This document shows positions 20,021 to 29,879 of a DNA stretch of 64,000 nucleotides, one piece after another (position 1 is the stretch's first letter; the number at the start of each line of letters is the position of its first letter). Below the pieces are notes generated by a model. The model saw only the letters and a list, made by a program, of their open reading frames with translations. It was not told where the DNA came from and searched no databases. The translations under genes and the position numbers were made by a program. The stretch comes from Elusimicrobia bacterium HGW-Elusimicrobia-1 (GTDB lineage Bacteria; Elusimicrobiota; Endomicrobiia; PHAN01): positions 185,300 through 249,299 of the forward strand of contig PHAN01000002.1 in assembly GCA_002841695.1 (NCBI GenBank). The letters are read 5' to 3'.

Positions 20021-20979
20021 AAACCGACAACTCGAAAATATGGCTTGTCGGCGCAGGCCCGATGGCTGTAGAGTATGCGAAAGTTCTCACCGCCATGAAA
20101 ACCGGTTTTACAGTTATAGGCAGATCACAAAAATCGGCCGGTGAGTTTGCCGCCAAAACCGGCATAGAGGCCGTGACGGGAGGCGTCGAACGCTTCGCGT
20201 CGGGCGGCAGAGAAACCATCCCCGCAACGGCGATAGTATGCGTATCCGCCGAGGGTCTTGCATCAGCCGCAAAAACGCTTATTTCCTCCGGCGTAAAAAG
20301 AATTCTGGTTGAGAAACCCGCCGCGCTTAGCCGTGTCGAAGTCCGCGACTTGCTGGATACCGCGTCCCGCCATACGGCCGAAGTGTTCGTGGCGTACAAC
20401 CGTCGCTTTTATTCTTCCGTCATGGCGGCTGAAAATATCGTGCGGGAAGACGGCGGCGCGACGTCGTTTCATTTTGAGTTCACCGAGTTAAGCCATATAG
20501 TCGAAAAAGTCGCCAAAGCCGACGAGGTCAAGAAAAAGTGGTTTCTGGCCAATTCCACCCACGTGGTCGATCTGGCATTTTATCTGGGCGGGAAACCGTC
20601 GGAGATTTCCTGTTACACTTCGCAGGAGCTGACTTGGCATCCGTCGGCCGCGGTCTTTGCGGGCGGCGGCGTCAGCGAAACCGGCGCGCTTTTTTCCTAT
20701 CACGCAGATTGGACGTCGCCCGGCAGATGGGGCGTGGAAATTATGACTAAAAACCGTCGGATTATATTAAAACCACTGGAAGAGCTCCACGTCCAGAAAA
20801 AAGGGAGTTTTACCGCGGAAAAAATCGAGATCGCCGACCATCTTGATAAAACTTATAAGCCGGGATTGTTCAAACAGTGCGAAGAATTTATGTCGGGGCC
20901 GGTCATCCGGCTAAAAAACCTGGGCGAACAGGCCGCCGACATGGACATTTACTTTAAAATGTCGAATTATAGAGAATAA
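20017..20979 (+). CDS. Gfo/Idh/MocA-family oxidoreductase, second copy
   Basis: This 320-residue relative of the preceding gene has IWLVGAGPMAVEYAKVL as its cofactor motif, the canonical E-K-P motif (RILVEKPAALSRVE), and YNRRFYSSV. It also has a conserved-looking STHVVDLAFYLGG, near the usual catalytic HxxD region. ATG 20017 is used; it overlaps the previous stop (ATGA) and follows an AAGG site. GTG 20005 is an alternative. Having one canonical and one altered copy side by side suggests they form a heteromer or act in sequence. Substrate is unknown. Confidence 0.78.
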   Translation: MKTDNSKIWLVGAGPMAVEYAKVLTAMKTGFTVIGRSQKSAGEFAAKTGIEAVTGGVERFASGGRETIPATAIVCVSAEGLASAAKTLISSGVKRILVEKPAALSRVEVRDLLDTASRHTAEVFVAYNRRFYSSVMAAENIVREDGGATSFHFEFTELSHIVEKVAKADEVKKKWFLANSTHVVDLAFYLGGKPSEISCYTSQELTWHPSAAVFAGGGVSETGALFSYHADWTSPGRWGVEIMTKNRRIILKPLEELHVQKKGSFTAEKIEIADHLDKTYKPGLFKQCEEFMSGPVIRLKNLGEQAADMDIYFKMSNYRE

Positions 20980-20995
20980 ACAACACCCGGAGGAA

Positions 20996-22213
20996 ATGAT
21001 GAAGAAGTGCCGCTCCTGCGAAACCCCGATAGAACCGTTTATGTCTTTCGGCAAAATGCCGATAGCCAACGGATTCCTGACCGAAGAACAATTCGCCGCG
21101 GAATATTTTTTCGAGATGAAAGTGGCTTCGTGCCCCAAGTGCGGCCTTTTTCAGCTTACCGAACAGCCCGAAAGAGAAAAAATGTTCAACGAAAACTATG
21201 CCTTCTTCTCCGGAACGTCGAAACTAATGGCCGTTCATTTCAAAGAATTTGCCGACGACATAAAAAAGAAATATCTGGGAAATGACCCTTTCGTCGTCGA
21301 GATAGGGTCTAACGACGGGATAATGCTGAAAAACTTCGCCGAAAGCAAGATAAGACATCTTGGCATAGAACCCTCAGCAAATGTCGCCGACGTCGCCAGA
21401 GCAAGCGGAGTCAATACGGTCTCGGAATTTTTTGACAAGGACCTTGCCGAAAAAATAGTGGCTCAATACGGCCGGGCGAACGCGTTTTTAGGCGCCAACG
21501 TGATGTGCCACATACCCTACATACATTCCGTCGTCGACGGTATAAAAACGCTTCTTGCGCCCGACGGCGTGGTCGCCTTCGAGGATCCTTATCTCGGCGA
21601 CGTAATAGAAAAAACCACCTACGACCAGATTTATGACGAGCATGTGTTTCTTTATTCGGTGAATTCGGTCAAATATCTTTTTGAATCGCACGGAATGGAA
21701 GTTATAGACGCCCTCCCGCAGGAAACCCACGGCGGTTCTATGAGATATGTCATCGCCAACAAGGGAAAGCGTCCGGTTTCAGAAAGAGTCGCCGCTCAAC
21801 TCGCCAAAGAAAAACAACTCGGACTTGACAGGCCGGAAACATATTTGAAATTCAAAGAAAACTGCGAAAGATTCAGGAGCGAGCTTGTGCGGCTTCTGGA
21901 AAACGTGAGGTCAAAAGACAAAAGCGTAGTCGGTTATGCCGCCACATCCAAAAGCACAACTATCATCAACTACTGCGGCATTACCGCCGGGCAAATAGAA
22001 TACATTTGCGACACCACGCCGATCAAACAGGGGAAATTCAGCCCGGGCGCGCATATACCCGTGAAACCCTATGAAACTTTCAAAGATAAATATCCGGACT
22101 ACGCGCTTCTGTTCGGATACAACCACGCAAAGGAAATTATGGCCAAAGAAACCAAATTCAGCGAAGCGGGCGGCAAGTGGATAGTGTACGTTCCGGACGT
22201 CAGGGTGCTCTGA
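20996..22213 (+). CDS. Zinc-binding sugar C-methyltransferase (TylCIII/NovU family)
   Basis: This family transfers a methyl group from SAM to a carbon (usually C3 or C5) of a keto-deoxysugar nucleotide, making branched sugars. The 405-residue protein has an N-terminal zinc finger (two C-x2-C pairs: CRSCETP and CPKCGL), a SAM-binding motif [12 protein letters not shown] at about 100, and the family motif [13 protein letters not shown], whose E-H pair is catalytic in characterised relatives. The C-terminal domain has [18 protein letters not shown]. It has a strong GGAGG site before ATG 20996. The downstream aminotransferase overlaps its stop. It signals synthesis of a branched deoxysugar from the RmlB product or a similar intermediate. 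Confidence 0.88.
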   Translation: MMKKCRSCETPIEPFMSFGKMPIANGFLTEEQFAAEYFFEMKVASCPKCGLFQLTEQPEREKMFNENYAFFSGTSKLMAVHFKEFADDIKKKYLGNDPFVVEIGSNDGIMLKNFAESKIRHLGIEPSANVADVARASGVNTVSEFFDKDLAEKIVAQYGRANAFLGANVMCHIPYIHSVVDGIKTLLAPDGVVAFEDPYLGDVIEKTTYDQIYDEHVFLYSVNSVKYLFESHGMEVIDALPQETHGGSMRYVIANKGKRPVSERVAAQLAKEKQLGLDRPETYLKFKENCERFRSELVRLLENVRSKDKSVVGYAATSKSTTIINYCGITAGQIEYICDTTPIKQGKFSPGAHIPVKPYETFKDKYPDYALLFGYNHAKEIMAKETKFSEAGGKWIVYVPDVRVL

Positions 22214-23307
22214 TGATACTCTGCGCCAACCCACTCGCGCAGTATTTAGTCCGCAAAAAAGAAATAGACGATGCCGTGGCGCGCGTGCTTCAGAGCGGCT
22301 ACTACATCCTGGGACCTGAAACCAAGGCATTTGAGCGGGAATTTGCCGGCTACACAGGAGTCCGGCACGGGATAGGCGCGGGCTCCGGCACCGAGGCGCT
22401 CCACCTGGCGATTGCTTCCTGCGGTGTGGGTACGGGAGACGAAGTTATAACCACGGCGCATACGGCGGTAGCGACGGTGTCCGCAATTGTATCGGCCGGA
22501 GCCGTTCCGGTTTTCGCCGACATAGAGCCGGATTTTTATACCATTGATCCGGCAAAAATAGAAAGTTTGATTACATCCAAAACGAAAGCCATCGTGCCGG
22601 TTCACATCTACGGCCAGCCGGCGGATATGGACGCTATTATGGCGATTGCCCGCAAGCGCGGGCTGAAAGTTATAGAGGATTGCGCCCAGGCGCACGGCTC
22701 AGGGTATAAGGACAGGAAAGCCGGTTCATTCGGCGATGCGGCGTGCTTCAGCTTTTACCCCACAAAAAATCTCGGCGCCGCAGGCGACGGCGGGATGGTG
22801 CTTACAAACGACCCCGCCATCGCCGAAAAAGCCGGATTGATGAGGGAGTACGGTTGGAAAGAAAGATATGTAAGTTTTATGCACGGCTGGAACTCGCGCC
22901 TGGACGAAATACAAGCGGCGGTTCTGAGAGTCAAGCTTAAATATCTCGACGCGGACAATGCCCTGCGCCGGAAGGCGGCCGCCGTATATGACAGGGAGTT
23001 GTCATCCCTGCCGGTTACCCTGCCGCGCGAACGTCCCGGTTCTTATCATGTGTTTCATTTGTACGTAGTGCGTACGCCAAAACGCAATATGCTGATGGAA
23101 TCCCTGAAAAAAATCGGCATAATGCCGCTGATTCATTATCCGGTACCCGTGCATCTTCAGCCGGCATATAAACAATCCGCGCCACTGCCCGCGACGGAAA
23201 CGGCGGCGGGAGAAATATTGTCTCTTCCCATGTATCCGGAAATAACCGACGCGCAGATAACCGCTGTTTGCGGCGCCGTCAAGAAATTTTTCAACGGCGA
23301 ATTGTGA
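22213..23307 (+). CDS. DegT/DnrJ/EryC1-family PLP sugar aminotransferase
   Basis: These enzymes transaminate keto-sugar nucleotides. The 364-residue protein from ATG 22213 (TGATG overlap with the previous gene) begins [18 protein letters not shown] and shows [11 protein letters not shown], the PLP-stacking region [12 protein letters not shown], and the PLP lysine K185 in [23 protein letters not shown]-type [10 protein letters not shown] and [12 protein letters not shown] follow, as in FdtB/QdtB-type 3-aminotransferases. The open frame extends 12 codons upstream but would run into the previous gene. Position of amination (C3 or C4) is not determined by sequence alone. Confidence 0.9.
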   Translation: MILCANPLAQYLVRKKEIDDAVARVLQSGYYILGPETKAFEREFAGYTGVRHGIGAGSGTEALHLAIASCGVGTGDEVITTAHTAVATVSAIVSAGAVPVFADIEPDFYTIDPAKIESLITSKTKAIVPVHIYGQPADMDAIMAIARKRGLKVIEDCAQAHGSGYKDRKAGSFGDAACFSFYPTKNLGAAGDGGMVLTNDPAIAEKAGLMREYGWKERYVSFMHGWNSRLDEIQAAVLRVKLKYLDADNALRRKAAAVYDRELSSLPVTLPRERPGSYHVFHLYVVRTPKRNMLMESLKKIGIMPLIHYPVPVHLQPAYKQSAPLPATETAAGEILSLPMYPEITDAQITAVCGAVKKFFNGEL

Positions 23308-23337
23308 GCCGCGATTTGACATAAAGAGAGGTTTTTT

Positions 23338-23796
23338 ATGATAGAAGGCGTAGTGATGAAAGAGCTTGTTACACACACGGATGAGAGAGGATATTTCCGC
23401 GAGATAATAAGAAAGAGCGACGATTTTTTCAGGGAGGGCTTCGGGCAATTAAGTGTATCCCGCATGAATGCGGGTGTTGTCAAAGCGTGGCACGTTCACA
23501 AGAAACAGATAGATTGGTGGTACGTCGCTTGCGGAACACTGAAAGTCGTACTTTATGATACCAGAAAAGATTCGACCACATATAAACAAATAATGGAAAT
23601 CTTTATGGGCGACAACTGGCCGTCGGTTATCGTGAAGATACCGGCCGGAGTGGCCCACGGCTGCAAATGCTTAAATGGCCCGTCGGACCTTTTTTATGTC
23701 ACTTCCGGAGTGTATGACACTAAGGAAGAAGGCCGCATATCTTATAACGACAAAGAAATCGGTTACGACTGGTTGAAAGGCCCCGAGATAAAATGA
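23338..23796 (+). CDS. RmlC-like cupin (dTDP-4-dehydro-6-deoxyhexose epimerase/isomerase-related)
   Basis: The 152-residue protein is a small RmlC-type cupin. It has HTDERGYFREIIRKSDDFF, resembling the D-x-R-G-F-F-x-E start of RmlC, the FGQLSVSRMNAGVVKAWHVH segment with a histidine where RmlC has its catalytic base, and IPAGVAHGCKCL matching the IP-x-G-x-AHG strand. It is shorter than RmlC (about 180 residues), and the R-G-L-H-Q-x-P segment is changed to K-A-W-H-V-H. It may be a 3,5- or 3-epimerase, or a ketoisomerase, acting on the modified sugar. It could also supply the missing rhamnose epimerase step. Confidence 0.7.
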   Translation: MIEGVVMKELVTHTDERGYFREIIRKSDDFFREGFGQLSVSRMNAGVVKAWHVHKKQIDWWYVACGTLKVVLYDTRKDSTTYKQIMEIFMGDNWPSVIVKIPAGVAHGCKCLNGPSDLFYVTSGVYDTKEEGRISYNDKEIGYDWLKGPEIK

Positions 23797-23812
23797 TCTA
23801 TCGGTCAAAGCA

Positions 23813-24808
23813 ATGACAGAAATAACGGAATCCTTCAAAAACAAAACTATCTTAATCACCGGCGGACGCGGGTATCTTGCCGACACGTTGGTTGCGCTTT
23901 TGCGTGGCACGGATTGCAAGGTAATCCGTGCGGATATCAAACCACCGGAAGCGGCGACTCCGCGCGCCGGCGAATCACCCGAGATAGAAGAAATTGTGGA
24001 GGATATCGGGGTCTCGGGAATAAGCCCGGAATTATTGCGGCGGGCCGATATCATTTTTCATTTTGCCGCCCAGACCAGCGTTTACAGGGCGGAGGAAGAT
24101 CCCGCCGACGACTGGCGCATAAACGTTATGCCTATGCTTTCGATGCTGGAAACATGCAGAAAAAATCGCCATTGTCCGACGGTGCTGTTTTCCGGCACAG
24201 TCACGGTAACCGGAATGTCGCAATATCTTCCGGTGGATGAAAAACATCCCGATGCGCCCATGACGATTTATGATATACACAAGCTCACCGCGGAAAATTA
24301 TCTTAAACATTACGCCGCATCGGGATTTGTTAAGGGTTGCGTTCTGCGGCTGGCCAATGTTTACGGCCCCGGTAAAAAAAGCAGCAGCGCCGATCGCGGC
24401 ATACTGAACCTGATGGCGCGCAAAGCTCTGGCCGGAGAAGATATAACCCTCTACGGAGACGGAAACTTTACCAGAGATTACATATACGTCAACGACGTCG
24501 CGCGGGCTTTTCTGACGGCGGCATCAAAGATTGATCTTCTAAACGGCAGACATTTCGTTCTTGGAAGCGGCACGGGGCATACTGTATCGGAAGCATTTTC
24601 CATGGTGGCTGAAATGGCGATGGCCAAAAAACCCGGAATTAAATCCACGGTCAAAAGTGTTCCCGCCCCCAAAAACCTATCGCCCATAGAAAACAGAAAT
24701 TTCGTCGCCGACCGCTCGGAATTCACCAAACTTACGGGCTGGGCGCCGGAATACGACCTGAAAACCGGCATTAAATCCACAATAGATTCCATATACCCCC
24801 GAAATTAG
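23813..24808 (+). CDS. NAD-dependent epimerase/dehydratase-family SDR, tailoring module copy 1
   Basis: Extended SDR of 331 residues. The cofactor loop reads ITGGRGYLADT, with alanine where the last glycine of G-x2-G-x2-G is expected. Catalytic elements are FSGTVTVTG and Y-x3-K in TIYDIHKLTAENYL; RLANVYGPG and YGDGNFTRDYIYVNDV follow. These support a nucleotide-sugar reductase or epimerase. It follows the RmlC-like gene by 16 bases. Sequence alone does not give the substrate, but the context suggests reduction or epimerisation of the branched amino sugar made by its neighbours. Confidence 0.75.
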   Translation: MTEITESFKNKTILITGGRGYLADTLVALLRGTDCKVIRADIKPPEAATPRAGESPEIEEIVEDIGVSGISPELLRRADIIFHFAAQTSVYRAEEDPADDWRINVMPMLSMLETCRKNRHCPTVLFSGTVTVTGMSQYLPVDEKHPDAPMTIYDIHKLTAENYLKHYAASGFVKGCVLRLANVYGPGKKSSSADRGILNLMARKALAGEDITLYGDGNFTRDYIYVNDVARAFLTAASKIDLLNGRHFVLGSGTGHTVSEAFSMVAEMAMAKKPGIKSTVKSVPAPKNLSPIENRNFVADRSEFTKLTGWAPEYDLKTGIKSTIDSIYPRN

Positions 24809-24818
24809 GACGGTTACT

Positions 24819-25439
24819 ATGAACAAACAAGAAGACATAAGAATAAATGTTGGCTGCGGCGGACGGCCCCTCGCCGGTTACGTAAATCTCGATATGGATA
24901 CCGTGGATGAACTCAGACAACGCTATCCGGACAACTCATTTCCCGACGACCTCAAAATTTTTCAGTACGATATATTCAACCTGCCCTATCCTGATGGAAC
25001 GGTCGCGGAGATAAGGGCGGATTCTCTCGTGGAACACTTATCTTTTACCGAGGAGCCCCTGTTTTTCGAAGAAGTAAAGAGAGCGCTGCGCCCCGGCGGA
25101 CTTTTTATTTTTTCAACCCCCGACTTCGAGGATACGGTAAAAAAATGGCTGGCCGCAAAAGATGAGTGGAAAGATTTTTTCCGCTCGGATCCGGAAGCCG
25201 TGGCCAAACAGCACTGGTTCGGGCAGTACTCCTACTCCACCGCAAGCAGATGGGGTTATCTGACGGCAAGCATTTTCGGTTCGCAGAGTTCGACGGGACA
25301 AGGTCATAAAAATTGCTACACGATACCAAAAATTAAGGCCATTCTCGCCCGCATGGGTTTTGAAGAGGAAGAAATATCAACATACAGATGGAAAGGCGAC
25401 CGTGAACTTATGATACTCGCAAAAGCGAGAAAAAAGTGA
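24819..25439 (+). CDS. Class I SAM-dependent methyltransferase, small
   Basis: The 206-residue protein has the SAM-binding motif RINVGCGGRPLAGYVNLDMD at about residues 8-27, then IFQYDIFNLPYPDGTVAEIRADSLVEHL and FFEEVKRALRPGGLFIFSTPDFE, the standard methyltransferase order. It resembles methyltransferases found in polysaccharide loci that O- or N-methylate sugars. It is short but complete: it ends with a strand (DRELMILAKARK) normal for the fold. It overlaps the next possible start by 4 bases. Acceptor is unknown. Confidence 0.78.
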   Translation: MNKQEDIRINVGCGGRPLAGYVNLDMDTVDELRQRYPDNSFPDDLKIFQYDIFNLPYPDGTVAEIRADSLVEHLSFTEEPLFFEEVKRALRPGGLFIFSTPDFEDTVKKWLAAKDEWKDFFRSDPEAVAKQHWFGQYSYSTASRWGYLTASIFGSQSSTGQGHKNCYTIPKIKAILARMGFEEEEISTYRWKGDRELMILAKARKK

Positions 25440-25453
25440 CTACCCGAGGTACT

Positions 25454-26479
25454 ATGAAAAAAATCGACACCTGCGCCATCGCTTCATCAGGCGGCATAAC
25501 ACTCAAAAATAAAAAAGTTCTCATAACCGGCGGTCTCGGCTTTATAGGATCGAACCTTGCCCGCCGATGTCTGGAACTCGGAGCGAAAGTTGTCATATAC
25601 GATTGTCTGGATCCGCACTCCGGCGGCAACCTTTATAACATAAAAGACATAAGAAACGACACCGAAGTTATTTTGGGCGATATACTTAATTTCGACGAAC
25701 TTATTAAAAGCATCGTCGGTCAGGATATTGTATTTAACTGCGCGGCGTCCACTTCGCATCCTTTTTCCATGAAGGAACCCTGGATAGACCTGGATGTCAA
25801 CTGCCGCGGCGTGATAAACCTTCTTGAAGCCGCGCGCCGCTTCAACAGGGAAGCCAAGTTTATCCATATCGGAACCAGCACTCAGATAGGCCGGCTCCAC
25901 TACAATCCGGCGGACGAAAACCACCCGGAATTCCCGACCGATATATATTCCGCCAACAAGAGTGTCTCCGAAAAATATGTGCTCCTTTACGGCAACGCGT
26001 ACTCAATCCCGGCCACAGTAGTGAGATTCGCCAATATATTCGGTCCGAGGGCAAGCATACACAGCCCTGATTTTACCTTCGTAAATTATTTCATAGGCCT
26101 CGCCATGCAGAATAAGAGTATCACTGTTTATAAACCCGGCAGGCAGCTGAGAAATGTCACCTATGTGGACGACGCCGTTACGGCTCTGATTATGTCGGCG
26201 CTTAGCCGCGAGACCGACGGCAAGGTCTATTTCGCCGTAAGTTCGGAACATTTGAGCGTCGCGGATATCGCCTCGAAAATAACGGAAGTCGTAGGGGGGA
26301 AATTGAATCTTGTCGACTGGCCGCCCGAAAGAAAAAGCGTGGAAATAGGCGATGCCGTAATAAGCAATAAGAAAATAACCGACACTCTGGGATGGAAACC
26401 CGCATACAACTTTGTCGACGGTCTGGCGGAGACAAAAAAATACTACGCAAATTGCATCAAAGAGTATATCCCGAGGTAA
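25454..26479 (+). CDS. NAD-dependent epimerase/dehydratase-family SDR, tailoring module copy 2
   Basis: Extended SDR of 341 residues. ATG 25454 with a GAGG site is preferred; GTG 25436 is in frame and overlaps the previous stop. It has KKVLITGGLGFIGSNLARR about 20 residues in, IGTSTQIG as the catalytic serine/threonine strand, and Y-x3-K in DIYSANKSVSEKY. VRFANIFGPRAS and YKPGRQLRNVTYVDDAV follow. This resembles GalE/CDP-tyvelose-epimerase-type proteins, but the substrate is unknown. It is the second of three SDRs in this tailoring module. Confidence 0.75.
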   Translation: MKKIDTCAIASSGGITLKNKKVLITGGLGFIGSNLARRCLELGAKVVIYDCLDPHSGGNLYNIKDIRNDTEVILGDILNFDELIKSIVGQDIVFNCAASTSHPFSMKEPWIDLDVNCRGVINLLEAARRFNREAKFIHIGTSTQIGRLHYNPADENHPEFPTDIYSANKSVSEKYVLLYGNAYSIPATVVRFANIFGPRASIHSPDFTFVNYFIGLAMQNKSITVYKPGRQLRNVTYVDDAVTALIMSALSRETDGKVYFAVSSEHLSVADIASKITEVVGGKLNLVDWPPERKSVEIGDAVISNKKITDTLGWKPAYNFVDGLAETKKYYANCIKEYIPR

Positions 26480-26481
26480 AT

Positions 26482-27417
26482 ATGAAACTACTTGTCACAG
26501 GAGCTCTCGGACACATCGGCTCGCGTCTGATTCGGTCGGCATCGGATAAAGGTATAGAAGAAATCATCATAATCGACAATCTGTCCACGCAGAGATATTG
26601 CTCTTTGTTCGATTTGCCACGGGGCGTAAAGTATAATTTCATCGAAGACGACATACGCTCCCCCGGCATCAACGAGCATTTTAAGGGTGTCGACGTGGTT
26701 ATCCATCTGGCCGCCATAACCGACGCGGCATCTTCTCATGACAAAAGAGACGAGGTTTTTTCCGTAAACCTTGAGGGCACAAAAAATGTCGCCGAGGCCT
26801 GCGCGCGCAACGGATGCAAACTGATATTTCCTTCCACCACCAGCGTGTACGGCACGCAGGAAGAAATTGTCGACGAAGAATGCCCGGAAGAAACCCTAAA
26901 ACCGCAAAGTCCGTACGCGGAAAGCAAAATAAAAGCCGAAAAACTTCTGTGCGGATTGGGCGAATCTTCCGGACTCGATTTTCTTATTTTCCGCCTGGGG
27001 ACAATATTCGGGGTTTCTCCCGGCATGAGATTTCACACGGCGGTCAATAAATTCTGCTGGCAGGCCAGCGTCGGGCAGAACATAACGGTCTGGAGGACGG
27101 CGATGGGCCAGAAGCGGCCGTATCTGGACATAGCGGATGCGATCGACGCGTTTTATTTTGTCATCAAAAACAATATTTTCGACCGAAGAATTTACAATGC
27201 CGTTACCCTGAATGCTTCCGTAAGGGAAATTACCGGCGCAATAGCGGAGCATATTCCGTCGTTAAAAATAGAACTCGTGGACTGCGCTATAATGAACCAG
27301 CTCTCTTACAATGTTTCCAATAAGAGATTTACCGGCAAAGGATTTAATTTCCGCGGAGACATAAAAAAAGGCATAGCCGAAACCTTGCGGCTTTTGAGCG
27401 CGGTGGCTTGTAAATGA
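26482..27417 (+). CDS. NAD-dependent epimerase/dehydratase-family SDR, tailoring module copy 3
   Basis: Extended SDR of 311 residues. ATG 26482 is chosen because it directly precedes KLLVTGALGHIGSRL; the frame extends 30 codons upstream into the previous gene. The glycine motif is G-A-L-G-H-I-G. The catalytic strand is FPSTTSVYG, and Y-x3-K is in SPYAESKIKAEKLL. It lacks the long C-terminal region of GalE. It overlaps the following glycosyltransferase by 4 bases (ATGA), which links sugar synthesis with assembly. Specific reaction unknown. Confidence 0.75.
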   Translation: MKLLVTGALGHIGSRLIRSASDKGIEEIIIIDNLSTQRYCSLFDLPRGVKYNFIEDDIRSPGINEHFKGVDVVIHLAAITDAASSHDKRDEVFSVNLEGTKNVAEACARNGCKLIFPSTTSVYGTQEEIVDEECPEETLKPQSPYAESKIKAEKLLCGLGESSGLDFLIFRLGTIFGVSPGMRFHTAVNKFCWQASVGQNITVWRTAMGQKRPYLDIADAIDAFYFVIKNNIFDRRIYNAVTLNASVREITGAIAEHIPSLKIELVDCAIMNQLSYNVSNKRFTGKGFNFRGDIKKGIAETLRLLSAVACK

Positions 27418-28454
27418 GCAGTGCCACCATAGTAACCACGCCGCACTACGGGCACAAACTTCTTAAATCTTTCCTCGCTTACTACGCGTTGTTTGACTTT
27501 CCCTGTCCCATACTGGTGCTGGATTCCTCGGAAACTCCGGCCGACCAAAGCGAAGTATCGGCCATTCTTTCTCACAAAGCGGTCAAGCACATTTCTTATC
27601 CGCATGATACGAGGTTCGAGGACAAACTCTCCGACGGGCTAATGCACGCGGCCACGCCTTACGCCGCCGTATGTTCCGAGGACGATTTCATAACTCCCGC
27701 GGGACTGACCGCCGCGATGGCTCATCTCGATAAAAATCCCGACTATGCTCTGGCTCACGGAAGATATGCCGTATATACCGCGTCGGCCGATAGGTCAGGG
27801 AAAACCGATTTTCACGCCGCTCCCGTGAATTCCGGAACATCCGTGACGGATTCATCGGCGATAGACAGGGTTTGCCGAAACCTGGCCGAATACCGGCTGG
27901 CCACTTTCAGCGCGCTGCACAAAACTGAAGTTCTGCGGAGAATTTGGAACGAAACTCCGAGACATACCGACGATATGAGATTCGGGGAACTTTTGCCTTC
28001 GTCGCTTTCTCTGATATACGGCAAAATGGCTTTTTTGGATACTTTTTACTGCGCCAGAAGAACCGGAGTGAAATCTACCGGGCAGAGCGTGCTCTCTCTG
28101 ACGGATTACATAGAGGACGGAACCTATATTGCAAAATACGACCGGTTTAAAAAATGTCTTTTATCCGCATTGTCCAAAGAATCCCCGGATACGGACATAT
28201 CGACAGCAGGCAAGCGAATAGACAATGCCATGGATGAATATTTCCTTGCGCAATTCGGCGCCACGCCCTCCCTGATGAATAAAAACCACGGATTACTCAC
28301 AGTCGCCCGTAAAATAAAGCGTTGGATAGCGCGCGGTTTTGCCGTTGTGCCGGCAATATCCGCCTTCGGCACCAAGCTGACCGATACAGATCCGGACTTT
28401 CAGGAACTTATCCGCATTAAGGAAGCCGTTCTTAACGAATCGTGTCAAAACTAG
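27414..28454 (+). CDS. Glycosyltransferase-like protein (GT-A fold, TIGR00180-like)
   Basis: The 346-residue soluble protein begins TIVTTPHYGHKLLKSFLAYYALF, similar to a family-2 opening strand. It has CSEDDFITPAGL at about residues 85-96, a likely metal-binding D-D motif, and a C-terminal helical part of about 120 residues. It resembles the TIGR00180-type glycosyltransferase group seen in surface polysaccharide loci. There is no membrane segment. It overlaps the flippase gene by 13 bases. The donor sugar is unknown; it may use the sugar made by the preceding tailoring module. Confidence 0.65.
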   Translation: MSSATIVTTPHYGHKLLKSFLAYYALFDFPCPILVLDSSETPADQSEVSAILSHKAVKHISYPHDTRFEDKLSDGLMHAATPYAAVCSEDDFITPAGLTAAMAHLDKNPDYALAHGRYAVYTASADRSGKTDFHAAPVNSGTSVTDSSAIDRVCRNLAEYRLATFSALHKTEVLRRIWNETPRHTDDMRFGELLPSSLSLIYGKMAFLDTFYCARRTGVKSTGQSVLSLTDYIEDGTYIAKYDRFKKCLLSALSKESPDTDISTAGKRIDNAMDEYFLAQFGATPSLMNKNHGLLTVARKIKRWIARGFAVVPAISAFGTKLTDTDPDFQELIRIKEAVLNESCQN

Positions 28455-29872
28455 TCAAAAATACTTTTATATACACTCTCGGCAACGCCCTGGTTCCGTC
28501 GATGGGCTTTATTTTGCTGCCCCTGTACGCCAAATATCTTACGCCGGCGGATTATGGCATAGTCGCGGCAATGGCGACACTAAGCGGGGTGCTGGCCATT
28601 CTATACACTCTTTGCGCCGAGCGCGCGGTTTATAGATTATATTATGATTACAAGAGCGAAGCCGACAAAAAAATCTTTCTGGGATCGGTGGCTACATTTA
28701 CCATAATCCTGTCAGTGGCGGCGGCCGCCTTGCTTTTTATTTTCAGTAATGCGGCGGGGTCTCTTTATAAATCCATACCGTTTCATCCCTACTACGCCTA
28801 TACCATAATGACCTGTTTGTTTCTGACGTTTTCTTATATCCCTTTGATAAACCTCAGGGTGACGGAGCGGGCGGGAGAATTCGTGATTCTCTCGTCGGGC
28901 CAATTTCTGCTTACTACGGCCCTCATTGTTTTTTTTGTATGCGTAAAGCGGGAAGGTGCGGCGGGACAGCTTAAAGCCACTTTTCTATCGGCGCTTATAG
29001 CCGCGCCTGTCTATTTGTATATCCTCGGCAAAATAGCGACTCCGGGAATAAACAAGCGTATAATCGGCGAAACTTTGCGCTACAGTATGCCGATGGTTCC
29101 TTCTCTTCTGACGGCATGGGTGCTTAACCTCTCGAGCAGGATTTTTCTGGAACGATACTTCACTCTGGCCGATGTAGGCGTCTTTTCTCTCGCGCATAAA
29201 ATAGGAACTTTGGGACTGGTTATATTCGGCGGATTCAACGCGGCTTACGCCCCGTATTTTTACAAGATGGCCAACGACGCGACCGATATATTGCAGTCCA
29301 AAAACAAACTGTCGCGCATAAACGACGTATATACGGTACTGGCGCTGGCATCCATTTTTTTTGTCGCTCTTTTCACCAAAGAAGTTATGGAGACATTTAT
29401 AGATTCGAGATATTCCTATGCCTACGGCATCGCCAGGGTAGTATTATACGCCTATTATTTTTCGGCGCTTATGAGCTTGGCCGGCCTTTCAATAACGCAA
29501 TCTAAAAAGACAAAACAGGATATGTACATATCGCTTATTGTGGCTGTGCTAAACGTAATGCTGAATCTGGCGCTGATACCGCGCTTCGGCATCAACGGCG
29601 CGGCGGCCGCGACTATTTTGACCTTCGTATGCGGATACGCCATAGAATATGAGTACTCTAAGAGATGCTTTTTCGTTCAGACGGGCAGGTTTCGTCTTAT
29701 GACTTATATTGCGTGCTCCGGCGCCATACTGACCGGCTACCATTTTTATCTGGAACGCTGGCCGTTATTCGCATTTATTTCCAAGTTGGTTCTTGCGGCT
29801 GCAACGGCCTACGGCTTATTGCGCATGGATGAAATACGCAATATCCTGAAACTCAAAAAAATCTCCGCCTGA
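28442..29872 (+). CDS. Oligosaccharide flippase, Wzx-type, set 1
   Basis: The 476-residue protein is almost wholly hydrophobic with about 12-14 predicted membrane helices, the pattern of the polysaccharide-transport (PST/MOP) family. It starts SKLVKNTFIYTLGNALVPSMGFILLPLYAKYLTPADYGI, which is the typical Wzx N-terminus with the conserved Y-G-I. Wzx flips lipid-linked repeat units across the inner membrane. Start is GTG 28442. It pairs with the Wzy-like gene at 32972. A second flippase is encoded at 52351. Confidence 0.88.
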   Translation: MSKLVKNTFIYTLGNALVPSMGFILLPLYAKYLTPADYGIVAAMATLSGVLAILYTLCAERAVYRLYYDYKSEADKKIFLGSVATFTIILSVAAAALLFIFSNAAGSLYKSIPFHPYYAYTIMTCLFLTFSYIPLINLRVTERAGEFVILSSGQFLLTTALIVFFVCVKREGAAGQLKATFLSALIAAPVYLYILGKIATPGINKRIIGETLRYSMPMVPSLLTAWVLNLSSRIFLERYFTLADVGVFSLAHKIGTLGLVIFGGFNAAYAPYFYKMANDATDILQSKNKLSRINDVYTVLALASIFFVALFTKEVMETFIDSRYSYAYGIARVVLYAYYFSALMSLAGLSITQSKKTKQDMYISLIVAVLNVMLNLALIPRFGINGAAAATILTFVCGYAIEYEYSKRCFFVQTGRFRLMTYIACSGAILTGYHFYLERWPLFAFISKLVLAAATAYGLLRMDEIRNILKLKKISA

Positions 29873-29879
29873 CTTCGTT

